DNA of 64,000 nucleotides, from positions 30,252,166 through 30,316,165 of the forward strand of contig CM060083.1 in the NCBI GenBank assembly GCA_030533445.1, given 5' to 3'. Shown here piece after piece: positions 36,801 to 48,100 of this stretch. A program made the translations under genes and the position numbers. This DNA is from Cyprinodon diabolis. Taxonomy: Eukaryota; Chordata; Actinopteri; Cyprinodontiformes; Cyprinodontidae. Numbering within the stretch: position 1 is the stretch's first letter; each line of letters opens with the position of its first letter. The notes under the pieces are model-generated. The model was not told the origin of the DNA and searched no databases. It was given only the letters and a program-made list of their open reading frames with translations.

Positions 36801-37467
36801 AGCTTTTCAGACAAGACTGCAAAATTTCTGTGTGTTAGTTAGAGGTATGAGACATCAAAGGTTATTATTAATCATTCACATTTAAATAGTTTAATATTTA
36901 TTTAATGGTCTGTCAGAAACAATGAGATTCATTTGCAAACTCTTACAGGTCACAAGCAGATGCTCAGGACTTTTTTTGATCTCTGATCAAACATAAAAAG
37001 CACTTTATTGTTAAAATAGTGATCTAAATATCTAATGTGTGTTCAAGGAGCAGTAATCACTGTGCATTTAGGAGATTTAAACATAAGAATCATTGCAATG
37101 CCAATGCATCTGTAGTAGAGGTCTCCTATGAAACAGTTGCTGAAGAACAAGTGGAGGATAAAAATTGAACATTGGCAGAAAGTCAGTTTTGTAGTTTTTC
37201 TGATACAAAGAAATGTAATAAGGATTAAAGGTATAGTGGAGGATGTTCTTTTTCCGGGTGGATCATCAAAATAAGTGGTCCTCCTAATCATTCTGGAGAT
37301 ATGTTTGCGTGAGGCCGTCCTACATGCTCGTCACCATTTTCACTTACCGGTAGTGAATCTGACAGGGGTGATGAAGCGGCACACGGTAAATTCCATGTGG
37401 TGAAAGCGTTCACTGCTCCTCCCTCACCTCATGCTTTATGTGACATTTGCTCCAGGCTAAACATATT
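33840..37467. other. Intronic stretch with nothing recognised
   Basis: AT-rich sequence with only short chance frames. The last ~250 bp (37220-37440) are more GC-rich and may belong to a repeat, but I could not identify it. Confidence 0.45.
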
Positions 37468-37580
37468 TCCATCCATTTTAAATCACACTTTATCTCAGCT
37501 GGAGTCGCGACGGGGTGCTGGTGTCTATCTCCAGCTGTCTACGGGCGAGAGGTGGGGTACACCCTGGACAGGTCACCAGT
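37468..37580 (-). mobile_element. 3' part of the tRNA-headed fish SINE family, inverted
   Basis: Read on the minus strand, the order is acctgtccagggtgtacccc, ctctcgcccgtagacagc, tggagatagacacca and gcaccccgtcgcgactccag. This is the same tail as the copy at 54931-55249, more complete at its 3' end and without the tRNA-like head. Confidence 0.8.
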
Positions 37581-40487
37581 TAAACATTTAATCATGAGTG
37601 CTTATTGTATATTTAAGCCCACGTAGTCCTTTTTTTAAAGTGGGCTAATACACTTAGAGCCCGTGTTGCCTTACAAGGCTTATATAAGACTTAGATTTTT
37701 GCAGCTTCAGACAGATTGGTTTTTTGTTTTTCTGGTCAAATGTGGGTCTTGGAGCAGTTTGTGTTGCTGACCCATTATAGTTGGCCTGTGCAAATTAGTT
37801 AGTAAATATTTGTTTCTATATATGTATAAAATCGTTAAACTATTGAAGTTGTTTTATGTGTGAGTTTGGTGAAAAGCGATGGGTAAGCGATTAGCAAAGT
37901 TGATTAATTAACGTATGTCTATCACTGGACCAGTCACGTCCCCTTCTGTGATGCAAATGTGTTATTAAAAGTACCAGCTGTGTATCATATACCAATTAGA
38001 AACAATGCAAGGGAATGTGGACAGACACAAGTCTTTAATACAGCAACATAAAAGGAAACCAAATGAAAATTTCTGTTCCAACATCAACTATAGGCAGTCA
38101 TTATGCATGTACTGTAAGTAGATCCCTGGGCTGGATGCTTCCTTTGAGCAGTTCTAAAGGTGGAACATTAAGTGAAAATGTGACACCTTTACATTCCTGC
38201 TGTGGAGCAAAATGAGACAGAAATTAATGTATGTTTACTCTGACGTTTTCTTGTTTTATTTATTTTATCAGTTTCTTTTTTTTTGTCAAATAGCATCTGG
38301 CAGGAACAACATCTGTTTAATCAACAACTTCTTTGACAGTCCCTCAGTTGGGTGCAAGCTGTCATGTCTATTCTCAGATGGTCCCATAGAGGAATATGAG
38401 CCTCCAAGATATGCAGAAGGATCTTCACAGGTAGAGTAGTTGAGGGAAGAAGGATGTGAAACTACTTTGAGAGCTGAGGGAGTTTTCCATTGCTTTACTG
38501 TGCCTTTGTACAGTACTTCACTTATATGAAAAGCTTTTATTATCATCGGTAAATGTTAACATAAAATGAAAGTGCTGCTTTTCTTTTTCTAAAACAACTG
38601 GGAGGCCTTTGAGATGATGGCGATGGGCTTCCTCTGCTTATAATCAAGATAGTAGGATGTTAACATCAACTCACATAGGAGATAATCTCTTCAGCTCCCA
38701 TCAACAGTGATTACTCCTCTCAAGTTGAACTGAAATGTCATATTTTACATATACAGTACTAAGATTTCCTCTCATCTAGCGCTCCAAAAAACTGGAATAA
38801 AGACAATGTCAAAGGAAACCGATGTGATAGAGATGTTACCTTTACTCACACCTGAGGCTCCTTATCCTGCTGAGACTCCTTCTCTCTGAATTAGGTCGCT
38901 GAGGTAATTGGGGTTCCAGTGGTCATTAATTCAAGACTTGGTGGCAGAACTCCACCACGACTATGAGTATAATTGGGTCTAATTTGCCCAGTGTTGCCAA
39001 TGATTTGGATCAGACAAACAGAAATGACTAATTTAAATGGCTGTGTGACCTTTAGAAAGCTTCAGTCTAATTAACCTTTGTCGATGCATGCAGGTACGTG
39101 GAAATAGGCTACAAACAAATGACAACTCACTGAGAAGGCACTGTGTAAACTTGTTTATAGCACACAATGCCCCAGATATGTTTTCCTTTCCCTCTGTTTG
39201 ACCCATGCAATATTCAATTATGTGACTGACTCATGTTTTCCTAAACAAAGCAAAAATATTTGTGAAGGAACAAATATTTACAAATATATCTAAATCATAA
39301 TGTTCCCAGCAAGTGGACATGCCAAGAAAATACAGATTCTTACATCAGCTGTGCCCTTGTCCAGTTATCTAGAGCTACTCTCCTGCAAATATTAGATGCT
39401 TCTTTTCTCCAGCACACCTAAATAAAACAGCTGAATTCCCTCCGCATGTCAATCGGCTCTGTAGACGTCTTGTAACAAGACATTAATTTTACAAATGTCT
39501 GTTGGACAAGGAACACATCTAATAGTTCAGTCACTGCACTTGAACGCCACTCCTCATATAATAATTTGCCCAAAATTTTATAAAATAATATTTCTGTTTT
39601 TAGAGGAAAAGGAGAATGCATTGATTCCGATCAATAAAAATGACAGTGAGGCCCAAAAAGATGCTGTTTTCAAAGATTGCCAGTGTCAAGGTGTTCATGC
39701 AGTGGCCGTACACTGCCGGTTTCAAACTTCGACTCTCACTCTGGGTCCCTGTGCAAGACTCTTAATAGTCTCAGTCAGCATGGGAGCATTCTGCTCTTTG
39801 ATGAAACACTTAAATGCAGTGGGGGAAAAAAATTCCCCACAGTGAGACTATGAGGGGATTTTCATATTTTCCATTTACTCTGTAGTCCCAAAAAAAGATT
39901 TATGTCATCTACTAATTTGGTGTCAAAATACTGGTAAGATCATTCTGTTGCTACAAAATAATTTCAAAGCAAATGAAAAAATACTCCACAAACAGTTGTG
40001 CTAGAAGACCTGGCTAGCATGACATCCAGGCAAAGAGCAAGAAAATCTGTGTCTACCTGAGCAACTAATTAGTGCCTATTATATGAGAAAAAGAAATATC
40101 ATTTTCTGAGGAACTTAGTGCATCTTTATGAATTTAGGCTTATAAAATCCTTCTGACACTATTTTTTAGCTATTCTGCGGCATTTTTACTGCTTTGTTCA
40201 GAAGACCCTCCTACTTTTTTTTATTTTGAAAAAGATGCAAAAGGATGTATTTTTCTTTATGGACTGCACATTCTCCCCGACCACAGTTTGATTTATCAGT
40301 TAATTCCACTAGTTGTGGTGCATGTTGTTTGTGCAGGGTTTAAACACTTAAAACCTTGTAGTGAGGCTTGGTCCTTGATGCAGCCCTAACAACTTCAAGC
40401 ACCAGCCTGTTGACATTTGCCACATGTCATTCCGTTTTCTCAGCTCCCATTTCCTGTCCTTCTTCTTTCAAAACTGGCAAAAATAAG

Positions 40488-40490
<3 letters not shown>
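37581..40490. other. Intronic stretch with nothing recognised
   Basis: No exon or named repeat is visible. The 116-codon frame at 39495-39845 has no recognisable domain. Confidence 0.45.

Positions 40491-40554
<64 letters not shown>
40491..40554. repeat. (TA)n microsatellite, 64 bp
   Basis: An uninterrupted run of 32 AT dinucleotides. The Ile-Tyr repeat in an overlapping open frame is simply this run translated. Confidence 0.98.
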
Positions 40555-40556
<2 letters not shown>

Positions 40557-40911
40557 CAATATAGCTCAGTGTTGCTGGCCTACTTAGGTCAATGTTTAAG
40601 ATATTGGAAGGGCTAATAAAACAAAATAACAGATTAGCCACTGTCAATGCATTAAAAGTTTTAAACTATTATTGACAAAATGAAGATGGATTCATTTCAG
40701 CTCTAAGCTGTCATCAGCAACTTGCTTAGGTTAGAAACACATTCATCTAATTCTTGTTCTTAATAAATAAGACCAATGCCAATGTACTAAGTGCATGTTC
40801 ATATTTTTGATAACCTTCCAGAGCATGCATTTACCTTAATTTAAAGAACATTTGCAGGGTTTGGGGCAACATCCAGGTTTGTGGCGAGCATAAACCAGAA
40901 TGCAAAAAAAA

Positions 40912-41046
40912 AGTGTTAGCCTAGTGGTTAGAGCAATGCACTTATGCTCTGAGAGGGTTTCCCTGTTTGATCCCCATGCAGAGTTAAATGCAGAGAGTGA
41001 ATTTCTACATTCTGAAATCAATAAAGTGCAATTTCTTCTTTCTTCA
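40912..41046 (+). mobile_element. tRNA-derived SINE, internally deleted copy
   Basis: It has an A box (tagcctagtgg, 40917-40927) and a B box (gtttgatcccc, 40975-40985). The sequence then jumps straight to the 3' body, gagttaaatgcagagagtga, and ends aataaagtgcaatttc. The central 'gacccttaacccc...ctgctcccc' section present in the 17886 copy is absent. Confidence 0.8.
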
Positions 41047-41327
41047 AAAATGTCTACTGAATTTGTAAAATAGTGTATAAAAGTCGTGGGGAAGTAAAAG
41101 CTTTCAGACAGAAAGACTGTCTTATAATCAGCCCTATTTACTTTGGTATCCCTAAATCAAATCTAATGCAAGTCAAATAATTAGTAAAATGTCCAACTTT
41201 TGTACAGTGAAGGCCTTTTAGATTGCATTATGAAGGCTTCAAATAGGTCAGTAAAAATTATTGCAATTCAACATGTCTGATACAAAACGAACCCTGCATG
41301 GCTTCCTCAGCACACCCTTCTAAACCT

Positions 41328-41740
41328 TGACCGTAGTAGCGGTCTAGGGATGATGCTCTTCAAAAGGGACGCCAAAGCTGACCAGAGTTCATAGAAAGAT
41401 AGATAAAGCTATAATAGAGCTAAAAAGGCTAGGATGGAGGAAAACCTATAGAGCCTACATCGGACTTGTATCTCAGAGCAAGAAAAGGACCCTAAACATA
41501 CATCCAAACAGTAAATATTGATTTGTTCAGATCAAATCATAATAATATGTCAGAATGGCCCAGCGAACCCAAAAATCAATTGAGAATCTGCCCTTGTACT
41601 TGGAAAAAGACACTCTTTCAGGATGTTTACAAACTATCCCTTTCTTTTGATTTCAGCATTTTATGATACAATATGATGGTCAATCACGTAAGCTGCCAGT
41701 AAATTTATAAAAGTTTGTGGTTATTATGTGGAAAAAACTG
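41328..41740 (+). pseudogene. Decayed Tc1-like transposase fragment and 3' end
   Basis: The DNA follows the 3' half of a fish Tc1-like transposase gene in order. It has a 'gggatg.tcttc' glycine-rich segment, then 'ctgaccagagttcatagaaagat'. Next comes gac cct aaa cat aca (DPKHT, the second catalytic region), then 'atcaaatcataataatatgtcagaatggcccag' with EWPS, and 'caattgagaatctg' (the PIENL region). The segment that should read SPDLNP has become EPKNQL, and frames are broken. The end 'agtttgtggttattatgtgg' resembles the 3' terminal zone of this Tc1 group, after a deletion. It is distinct from the intact family at 61743 and much older. Confidence 0.65.
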
Positions 41741-41749
41741 TATATAAAA

Positions 41750-43453
41750 AAAAAAAAAAGCTCATGGGTTATCAATAACTTTGTAAGGGAAGTTACTGAC
41801 TTGAGTTAAGCCTGTTGGTATTTCAACCAGGAAATACATTTTGTGTAATCAAAACACTGTTTTTTTTTCTTTTCTTTTCTGTAATTTAATCCCCTCTTTA
41901 ATTCAGTTTTTTTAATTATTCACAAAGGTACAGTTATTTTACTTACTTGAATGCATATTTGAAGTAGCTGTCAAATATATTTAAAACTTGAGAACAGTCA
42001 GATAGAAAAGTAGATTTGATGGTCAAATAATGTAATCAGATAATAGCAATTCCTGACTGATATAATAAAATGAAAAACAACCAAAACTAAACGTAATACC
42101 AAGCTGTATACAGTTATAAAAAGTAGCTATTTGTGTGTAAGCAGATCAGAAATAATCCTCTCATTATCCTATTCCAGTTAATGCCACAGTTTTCTTTTGC
42201 AATGACAACATTCAAAGTTTGTGCATCATCAAATTTCCATTTAACCAGCCATTACAAAATAGGATCTAGTGCTGCTTGGATTCTAAAATAATATGTCACA
42301 GAATAGGTAGAAAAACAGGCAGAGGAGAATTGTGTGCACAGTCTCTGCAGTGGACACATAAATGATAACTAATGAATCATCTGGGGAGGTAGCAAGCCGA
42401 ACGGAAACGGATGAGGGACTAAAACACTGGAGTCTGACATGACAGTATTTGGAAATGCAATGAAATTAAGTCTCGAATGCACTCAAACTACAATAATAAT
42501 ATTAATAACATTTCTAAGCAAGAAATTATGCACATGAATTAGAAGGAAAAAGCGAAATTCACACAGCAGAGTTCCCGAGAGAACAAAATACCCTAAAAAA
42601 ATAGAGAAAGAAATATAACAAGGTTATATTCACTAATACCTTGGGGCTACCTTCCTTCAATCCTTTCATACAGCATTTCTTTGTCCCCTTTCATGGCTAA
42701 CATTATTCAGTCAGGACTATCAGCTATCATCTTCAAACAGAATGTACGTCCTGATTTGTGTTACTGGGCGATATTGTTTTTTTTGGGGAATGCATTCTGG
42801 GAACACCGTGGAGCGGGATGAATGAAAGCTAATGCTCCTAGCAGCCTTGGAATGAGCCCACAGAGAAGGGTGGTTAATCCTATCATTCTACACCATTCAT
42901 GTGCAATCCACTTGGCTTTCAGCTTTTTTTCCCCTCAACAGGCAATTTGTGGCTTCCCTGCTGGATTGCTCCAAAGCCACTGTGTTATGACTACAAAACA
43001 CTTCCAAGCCCGCCTGGGAGTCAGACAGGAGGCCACTAAATACAGTCTGCGACCCTGTCACGGCCCATGCTGGCAGCTGCCAACCCACTGTCTGTTGCCA
43101 GGAATAGCTTAATGGCAAATACTTGCACAAAACATCCAATTGTCAAAGTCATAACTGGATTTAGTTAAATTCTTCTTGTGTCTTATTTACTCCATCTTAA
43201 TAAAGTTGTTTCTGGAATTAAACATAAATGATGATTTGGTGATCCTGTGATAATACTCTTTTTCTTAAGGTTGCCAGCACATGATGGTGATGATGATACG
43301 TTCTGTAAAGTCAGAGATCCAACAGTCTAAGACTGAATAACTTCCATATTTTGGCATTCCTCTTCTTATAGCATTTATTTTTCCAGGCACAGATGCTATA
43401 CTGCCATACTGCTTCCTGGAGAGAATCTAAGCAGATTTCCATAAGCAACCAAG
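41750..43453. other. Intronic stretch with nothing recognised
   Basis: Poly-A/T tracts and short frames only. Confidence 0.45.
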
Positions 43454-43700
43454 GCAGGAGACCCATGTTTATGGTTCCATATGTCCTGGTATTACTGGAT
43501 CTCAATGCTTAATTTGACACAGCTGATCATAACATACTGGCTGATCAACTGGAAAAGCAGGTGAGATTATCTGGTAATTAGTGAAAATATTACTTGAAAG
43601 ATAAGAAATACTTTCTGTCTTTTGGCTGATATAAATCTGAGAGGGCAAAGATGTCAAATGATATACCTCAAGTCAATGTTGTGTGGCCACTATTACTGAA
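43454..43700 (+). pseudogene. LINE reverse-transcriptase fragment (motif A region)
   Basis: From 43483 the frame reads VLVLLDLNA, stop, FDTADHNILADQLEK, then a segment rich in YLKDKKYFLSFG and SERAKMSNDIPQVNVVWPLL. This is the canonical 'DLSAAFDTVDHNILL-RL' motif A block of L2/Rex-type LINE polymerases. The following 'YLKDR-Y-V-SERT-M-CGVPQGSILGPLLF' block is also there. An in-frame stop sits in motif A. GVPQGS is degraded, and the YADD motif expected next is missing. Only about 80 residues survive, so this is a short dead insertion of a LINE interior. Confidence 0.78.
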
Positions 43701-44497
43701 GAACAAAACATCACTGTAACATCTTAGTACCATTACAATTGAAAACACACCAAAAAATATATTTGAATACCATTCAATGAACCTTTCAACTGTCACAGTG
43801 TTTGCTTGAGACAAATATTTTCCAAGAATCTAATGATTATTTGTTTGGGATACATAAGTAAGAAATGGTAGGAAATTATTGATCATCTTGTGTAAAAAAT
43901 ACAATGAACGGATGATATAGTCCCTCAGAGTAATTACCAATTATTTACCATAATATAGAAAACACTTAAATCTTAATAATAGATTAAAAATGTTTATCAG
44001 AATCTCTAGTATTGTGAGCATTTTGATTAGATTCTAAAAGATAGACATGAGCTAGTTTTTGTCATTTGGCAAATCTGAACATGGGTTTCCAAAAGCTTCG
44101 GTTTTTGGCACTTCTTTATTTTATGTCGATGTGATCCCCTACTTAGTGCTACTAGAATTTTTGATAACAGATGTATGTTGATGAGGCACAACTATGTATT
44201 TCTTTCATTACTTCACCAGTCTTTAACATTTCCTGTTTTTGTCAGCAGTCGCAAAAAATGGAGGGGTCAGAATCTCAAATAGCTTAATAATGGAAACAAG
44301 AGTAATGGAAGTTTGTGACACAGAAGAAGGTAATCTTAGACTTAAAGGTATGTAGGATGAAAAGAAAATTAAAATCCATAAACTGGCAGTGGTGGGGCCT
44401 AAAAAACATTAGCCAATCTACTTTGCCTACCGTCGAAAAGTGGATTGGCTAATCATCAATATGCTGATGAAGATTCTCAGTCACTCAGGTCATAGTC

Positions 44498-44672
44498 ATT
44501 CCAAAAAAGTAAAAAGAAAAAGAAAAAAAATCCACTGGACTTGGTTTCCAAGATTTGAAGACGTTTCGCCAGGAGAGGAATTGAGAAAGCTTCCTGGAGA
44601 GGTGGCGAAACGTCTTCAAATCTTGGAAACCAAGTCCAGTGAATTTTTTTTTTTTTTTTACTTTTACGGAAT
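44498..44672. repeat. Large near-perfect hairpin (41-bp core arms)
   Basis: Core arm 44531-44571 (ccactggacttggtttcc, then aagatttgaagacgtttcgcc) pairs with 44603-44643 with a single mismatch around a 31-base loop. Weaker complementarity (poly-A against poly-T, cattcc against ggaatg) extends the arms outward to about 44488 and 44682. The 'gaagacgtttcgcc' motif is part of a dispersed fish repeat. The opposite-strand frames here are mirror images of the palindrome. Confidence 0.92.
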
Positions 44673-45086
44673 GATTAATCATCAATCAAACATTTTACAT
44701 ACATGCTCCCGTATGTTATTTACATAGGCTCCAAGCGTAGCTCATCCGCTGTTTGGCCATTACGCCAAAGGAAAACAAAGTACTCCTATATTTGTTTGCT
44801 GCTGCAGCCTTTTTTTTAGCTATGTTAAATCCATTGTGCAACCACGAGCATCAATGGGCGAAAAGAATCCTGACAAACCTAACTGGAAAAGAAAGCCTTT
44901 TTTCAATGTAGTTGAAAAGAGGAGCTCCTAGTACAGTAACCTTCTGCTCATCAATGCAATATGTATTTATGTACTTCAAGTTTATGTACTGATCAAACGT
45001 ATCGCACTATTGCCACATAGCGAAATGATTATACAAGCATTTCAACATCATGCAGATTTTCTTTTAATTAAAATGTTTTATAAAAA

Positions 45087-45104
45087 ATATATATATATAT
45101 ATAT
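45087..45104. repeat. Short (AT)n run
   Basis: Nine AT dinucleotides in AT-rich sequence. Confidence 0.9.
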
Positions 45105-45109
45105 TCTCC

Positions 45110-48100
45110 ATGTAGGAGTGAACAATTTGAAATCCCAAAGTAAGTTGTAGCAGCAGCAGTGAGAACACACCAACAAATTGTAAATATAACCTGCAGTAAT
45201 AACGCCAGAAGAGACCTCTTCTACTTATGGAGATTGCCTGTTGGCTAGGTGCATCCTGGCACTTTGCTGCCTCTCTAGGTCAAATACAAAATTACCGGTG
45301 GAGGTGTTTCCAGCATAGCAAACTTTTCCGAAGGAGGGAGCACTGACGCATGCTCAGGATTATGAAATACGGCAGTTGGACATATCTTCCACCACAGAAT
45401 CCTCTTTCCTGCATTTAATACTAACGTATAATGGAAGAAACCTATTTGGTTTGAAACTAATTTACAATGAAATTTACATCTAAATATTTTTTATGACATC
45501 ATGCAATTCGATCTTGAAAGAATTTATACTGCACCAGTTCTTAAATCATTGCACAAGAATGCTCTTGGACCTAAATAAATATGTTGCTGGTCAGCTAAGA
45601 GAAATAAAGACTCATCAGGTGATCACAGAGCAAAGGTTATGGTTTTAATGCTAAGAGGGGAAGCTTGAAATTTCTTCATCTGCTTAGTTGTGAAACTAAT
45701 TTCCTGAAAATCTGAGACACACAATAACTGCTGCCTTCTTTATTAGGAGAGACCAAATAAAAATTTTACTACAGCTTTAGAATTAAGTTAATGTTAAATA
45801 TTCCATCAGTTCAGCTGCAAGATTTAGCTATTGGCTTTTTTAAATCAGTAGTTATAAGCTTTTTACTTTTTCTCAAAGCTATAATTTTGCTACTGCTCTT
45901 TTCATTACTACCTTCCGGTCCTATAAATTGTTTGAGACATAGAAGTGAAGAACTACTACCTCTCATCATCCCAACTAATCACTTCTAAGAGCTCTGTGCA
46001 TAAATTGTGTTTTACACATAAAGTTGTGTTGCTTTCATCAGTTACAAGTTTGCATTTATTCTGAGCTCTTGAGGGGGAGACAATGTACTTTTCTCTAGGT
46101 AATGATTTATTTTACAATGATTATTTCTTTTTAAGGTGAACACAGTTCTGCAAAGTTAAAACTGGCAATTGAGTTGAAAAATAACCATCTTAGAGGTGGG
46201 ACTGCACCATAACACTCAGAGGAATTACATAAAATCATTGATTTCTGCTTCCTGTTATGTATAAATTTATACATGATCTTTTCTATCCCACAAAACTGAA
46301 GCCATTCAGTAATTTTAGCTCTTTGCAAACAGACCATAATAAACAGTATGCAATATCCATCCAAGCAATCATTAGGTTTGTTTAATATGTCTGGGCTCAA
46401 GCAAATATTGACATCCTGCTACAGCCTCTTCATGCTTATTGACTGCCAAAGTAGCATGATCATCCTTATTCGCACATTCAGATCTGCTCAAATAAATCCA
46501 TATTTCCCACTACATTTTGTATTTGGAGCCACTGAGGAGACCAACAATATAGTGGAGCACAATACATACTGAGCAGTTAAGGGGCAGTTTGACAGTGTTT
46601 GCTCACGATCCTAAAAAAGAGCTGCAACTGTCCTGCCAGGGTGCATGGAGCTCCCCATGATTCCTCTCCAATGATGCTGGGGAGTCTAGCCAGCAAATAT
46701 GACTATGCAGGCTGTGGTAAGTCAGAGCTCAGGGAGGGTTAACAGCCTGCTGCGCTTTAAACTGCAAACAAGGCACTAAACCATAAGCGTCTTCCACGGA
46801 AAGAGGAAATGAGCAAATATGTTGAAATGACACAAGCTACACTAATATTCATCCCTGCAGAACCACAGAAAGGACATAAACACACACAGACATTAATGCA
46901 TTCTTTTAAATCATCTGTATCTGACAAAGTTATGCAAACAAAAAACAGAGGGTCCATCTGAATTTAAAAGAGAAGAAAGAGCAGAACTTCACGTGCTTTT
47001 TGCCAAAATAACAGCAAGAGACGAACTCTAGCCTCCCTGTATCGTTTTACAGATAAGCAGGTAAGAACGATGAATGGAATGTCATATGAAAGAAAATATA
47101 CTTGGTCACTTTTCGGTGTATATTAAAGAGGTTAGTACAGTAGTTCAATCTGACTCAGAAAGGAATATTAGAATTAAGCTACATAAGCACCTCAAAATTC
47201 CACATTATTCTAGACAAGATAATCTATGTAATTCCGTGGGTGGGATGGTGGGCACAGAGATGGGGGCTAGTCAACCTACTAGACTTGATGTAAAAAAGGG
47301 CTTTAGGAGGAGCTCCTTCTATATTTCATATTGATAATATATAACATCTCAGTTTAGGAAACAGCGAAAAAACATCTTTATATAATATGCGAAATAAAAA
47401 ATTTTTTCTGTGTGCCTTCTAATTTATAATTAAATAGGAATCAATGCCCATTTGTGAGGGCAGACATGGTTGCGCTACAGTATTGCAGTGCAGAGCTGAC
47501 AAACTAAGTCCAGTAGAGATCACCATCATAATGTGACTGAGTCAAGTTAGGCTAATATACAATCCAACACAGAAACCACAGGCAGCAGCTTGCCTAGCTC
47601 AGGAAGGAGCACAGATCAGAAAAGCCTGCTGAGAAACAGAGCGCTGGAGGCCTGAAAGAGGCTGCAGCTGACCCGGGCCAGCTAAAGAGGCTAAATACGT
47701 AGGATCTTAGCAGAATAGCGACAGATCAGATATATTTCTATCCTTAAATCACCAAAGAAAACTAAACTACATCTTATTAAAAACATTTAATAACTTTTCT
47801 GAAACAATATGACCCGTTTACATTCTCTACATTAAATTGCTTGTCTGACGTCATAATTGGAGATGCTTAGAGCAGTCTGACAAAATATGATTACATGTTA
47901 GTTTGCATTTTAGTTGTGTCTTTCTTTAGATTATGCACTATATACCATAAAGGTAAAACAAAAGGCAAGCATTAAGCTAGATTTATGTACAAGCCCAAAG
48001 CTTAAAAAAGGTTGCTCCCAGAAATATCATAGGATCCTGTTTGCTGGAGAGATTGGGTACAGATTACAGATTTATTTTCTCAGATTATAAATGATTAATC

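Noticed and set aside
40368..40616. Open frame with an Ile-Tyr repeat
   Set aside because: Produced entirely by the TA microsatellite.
44440..44727. Similar open frames on both strands
   Set aside because: They mirror each other because the region is a palindrome.
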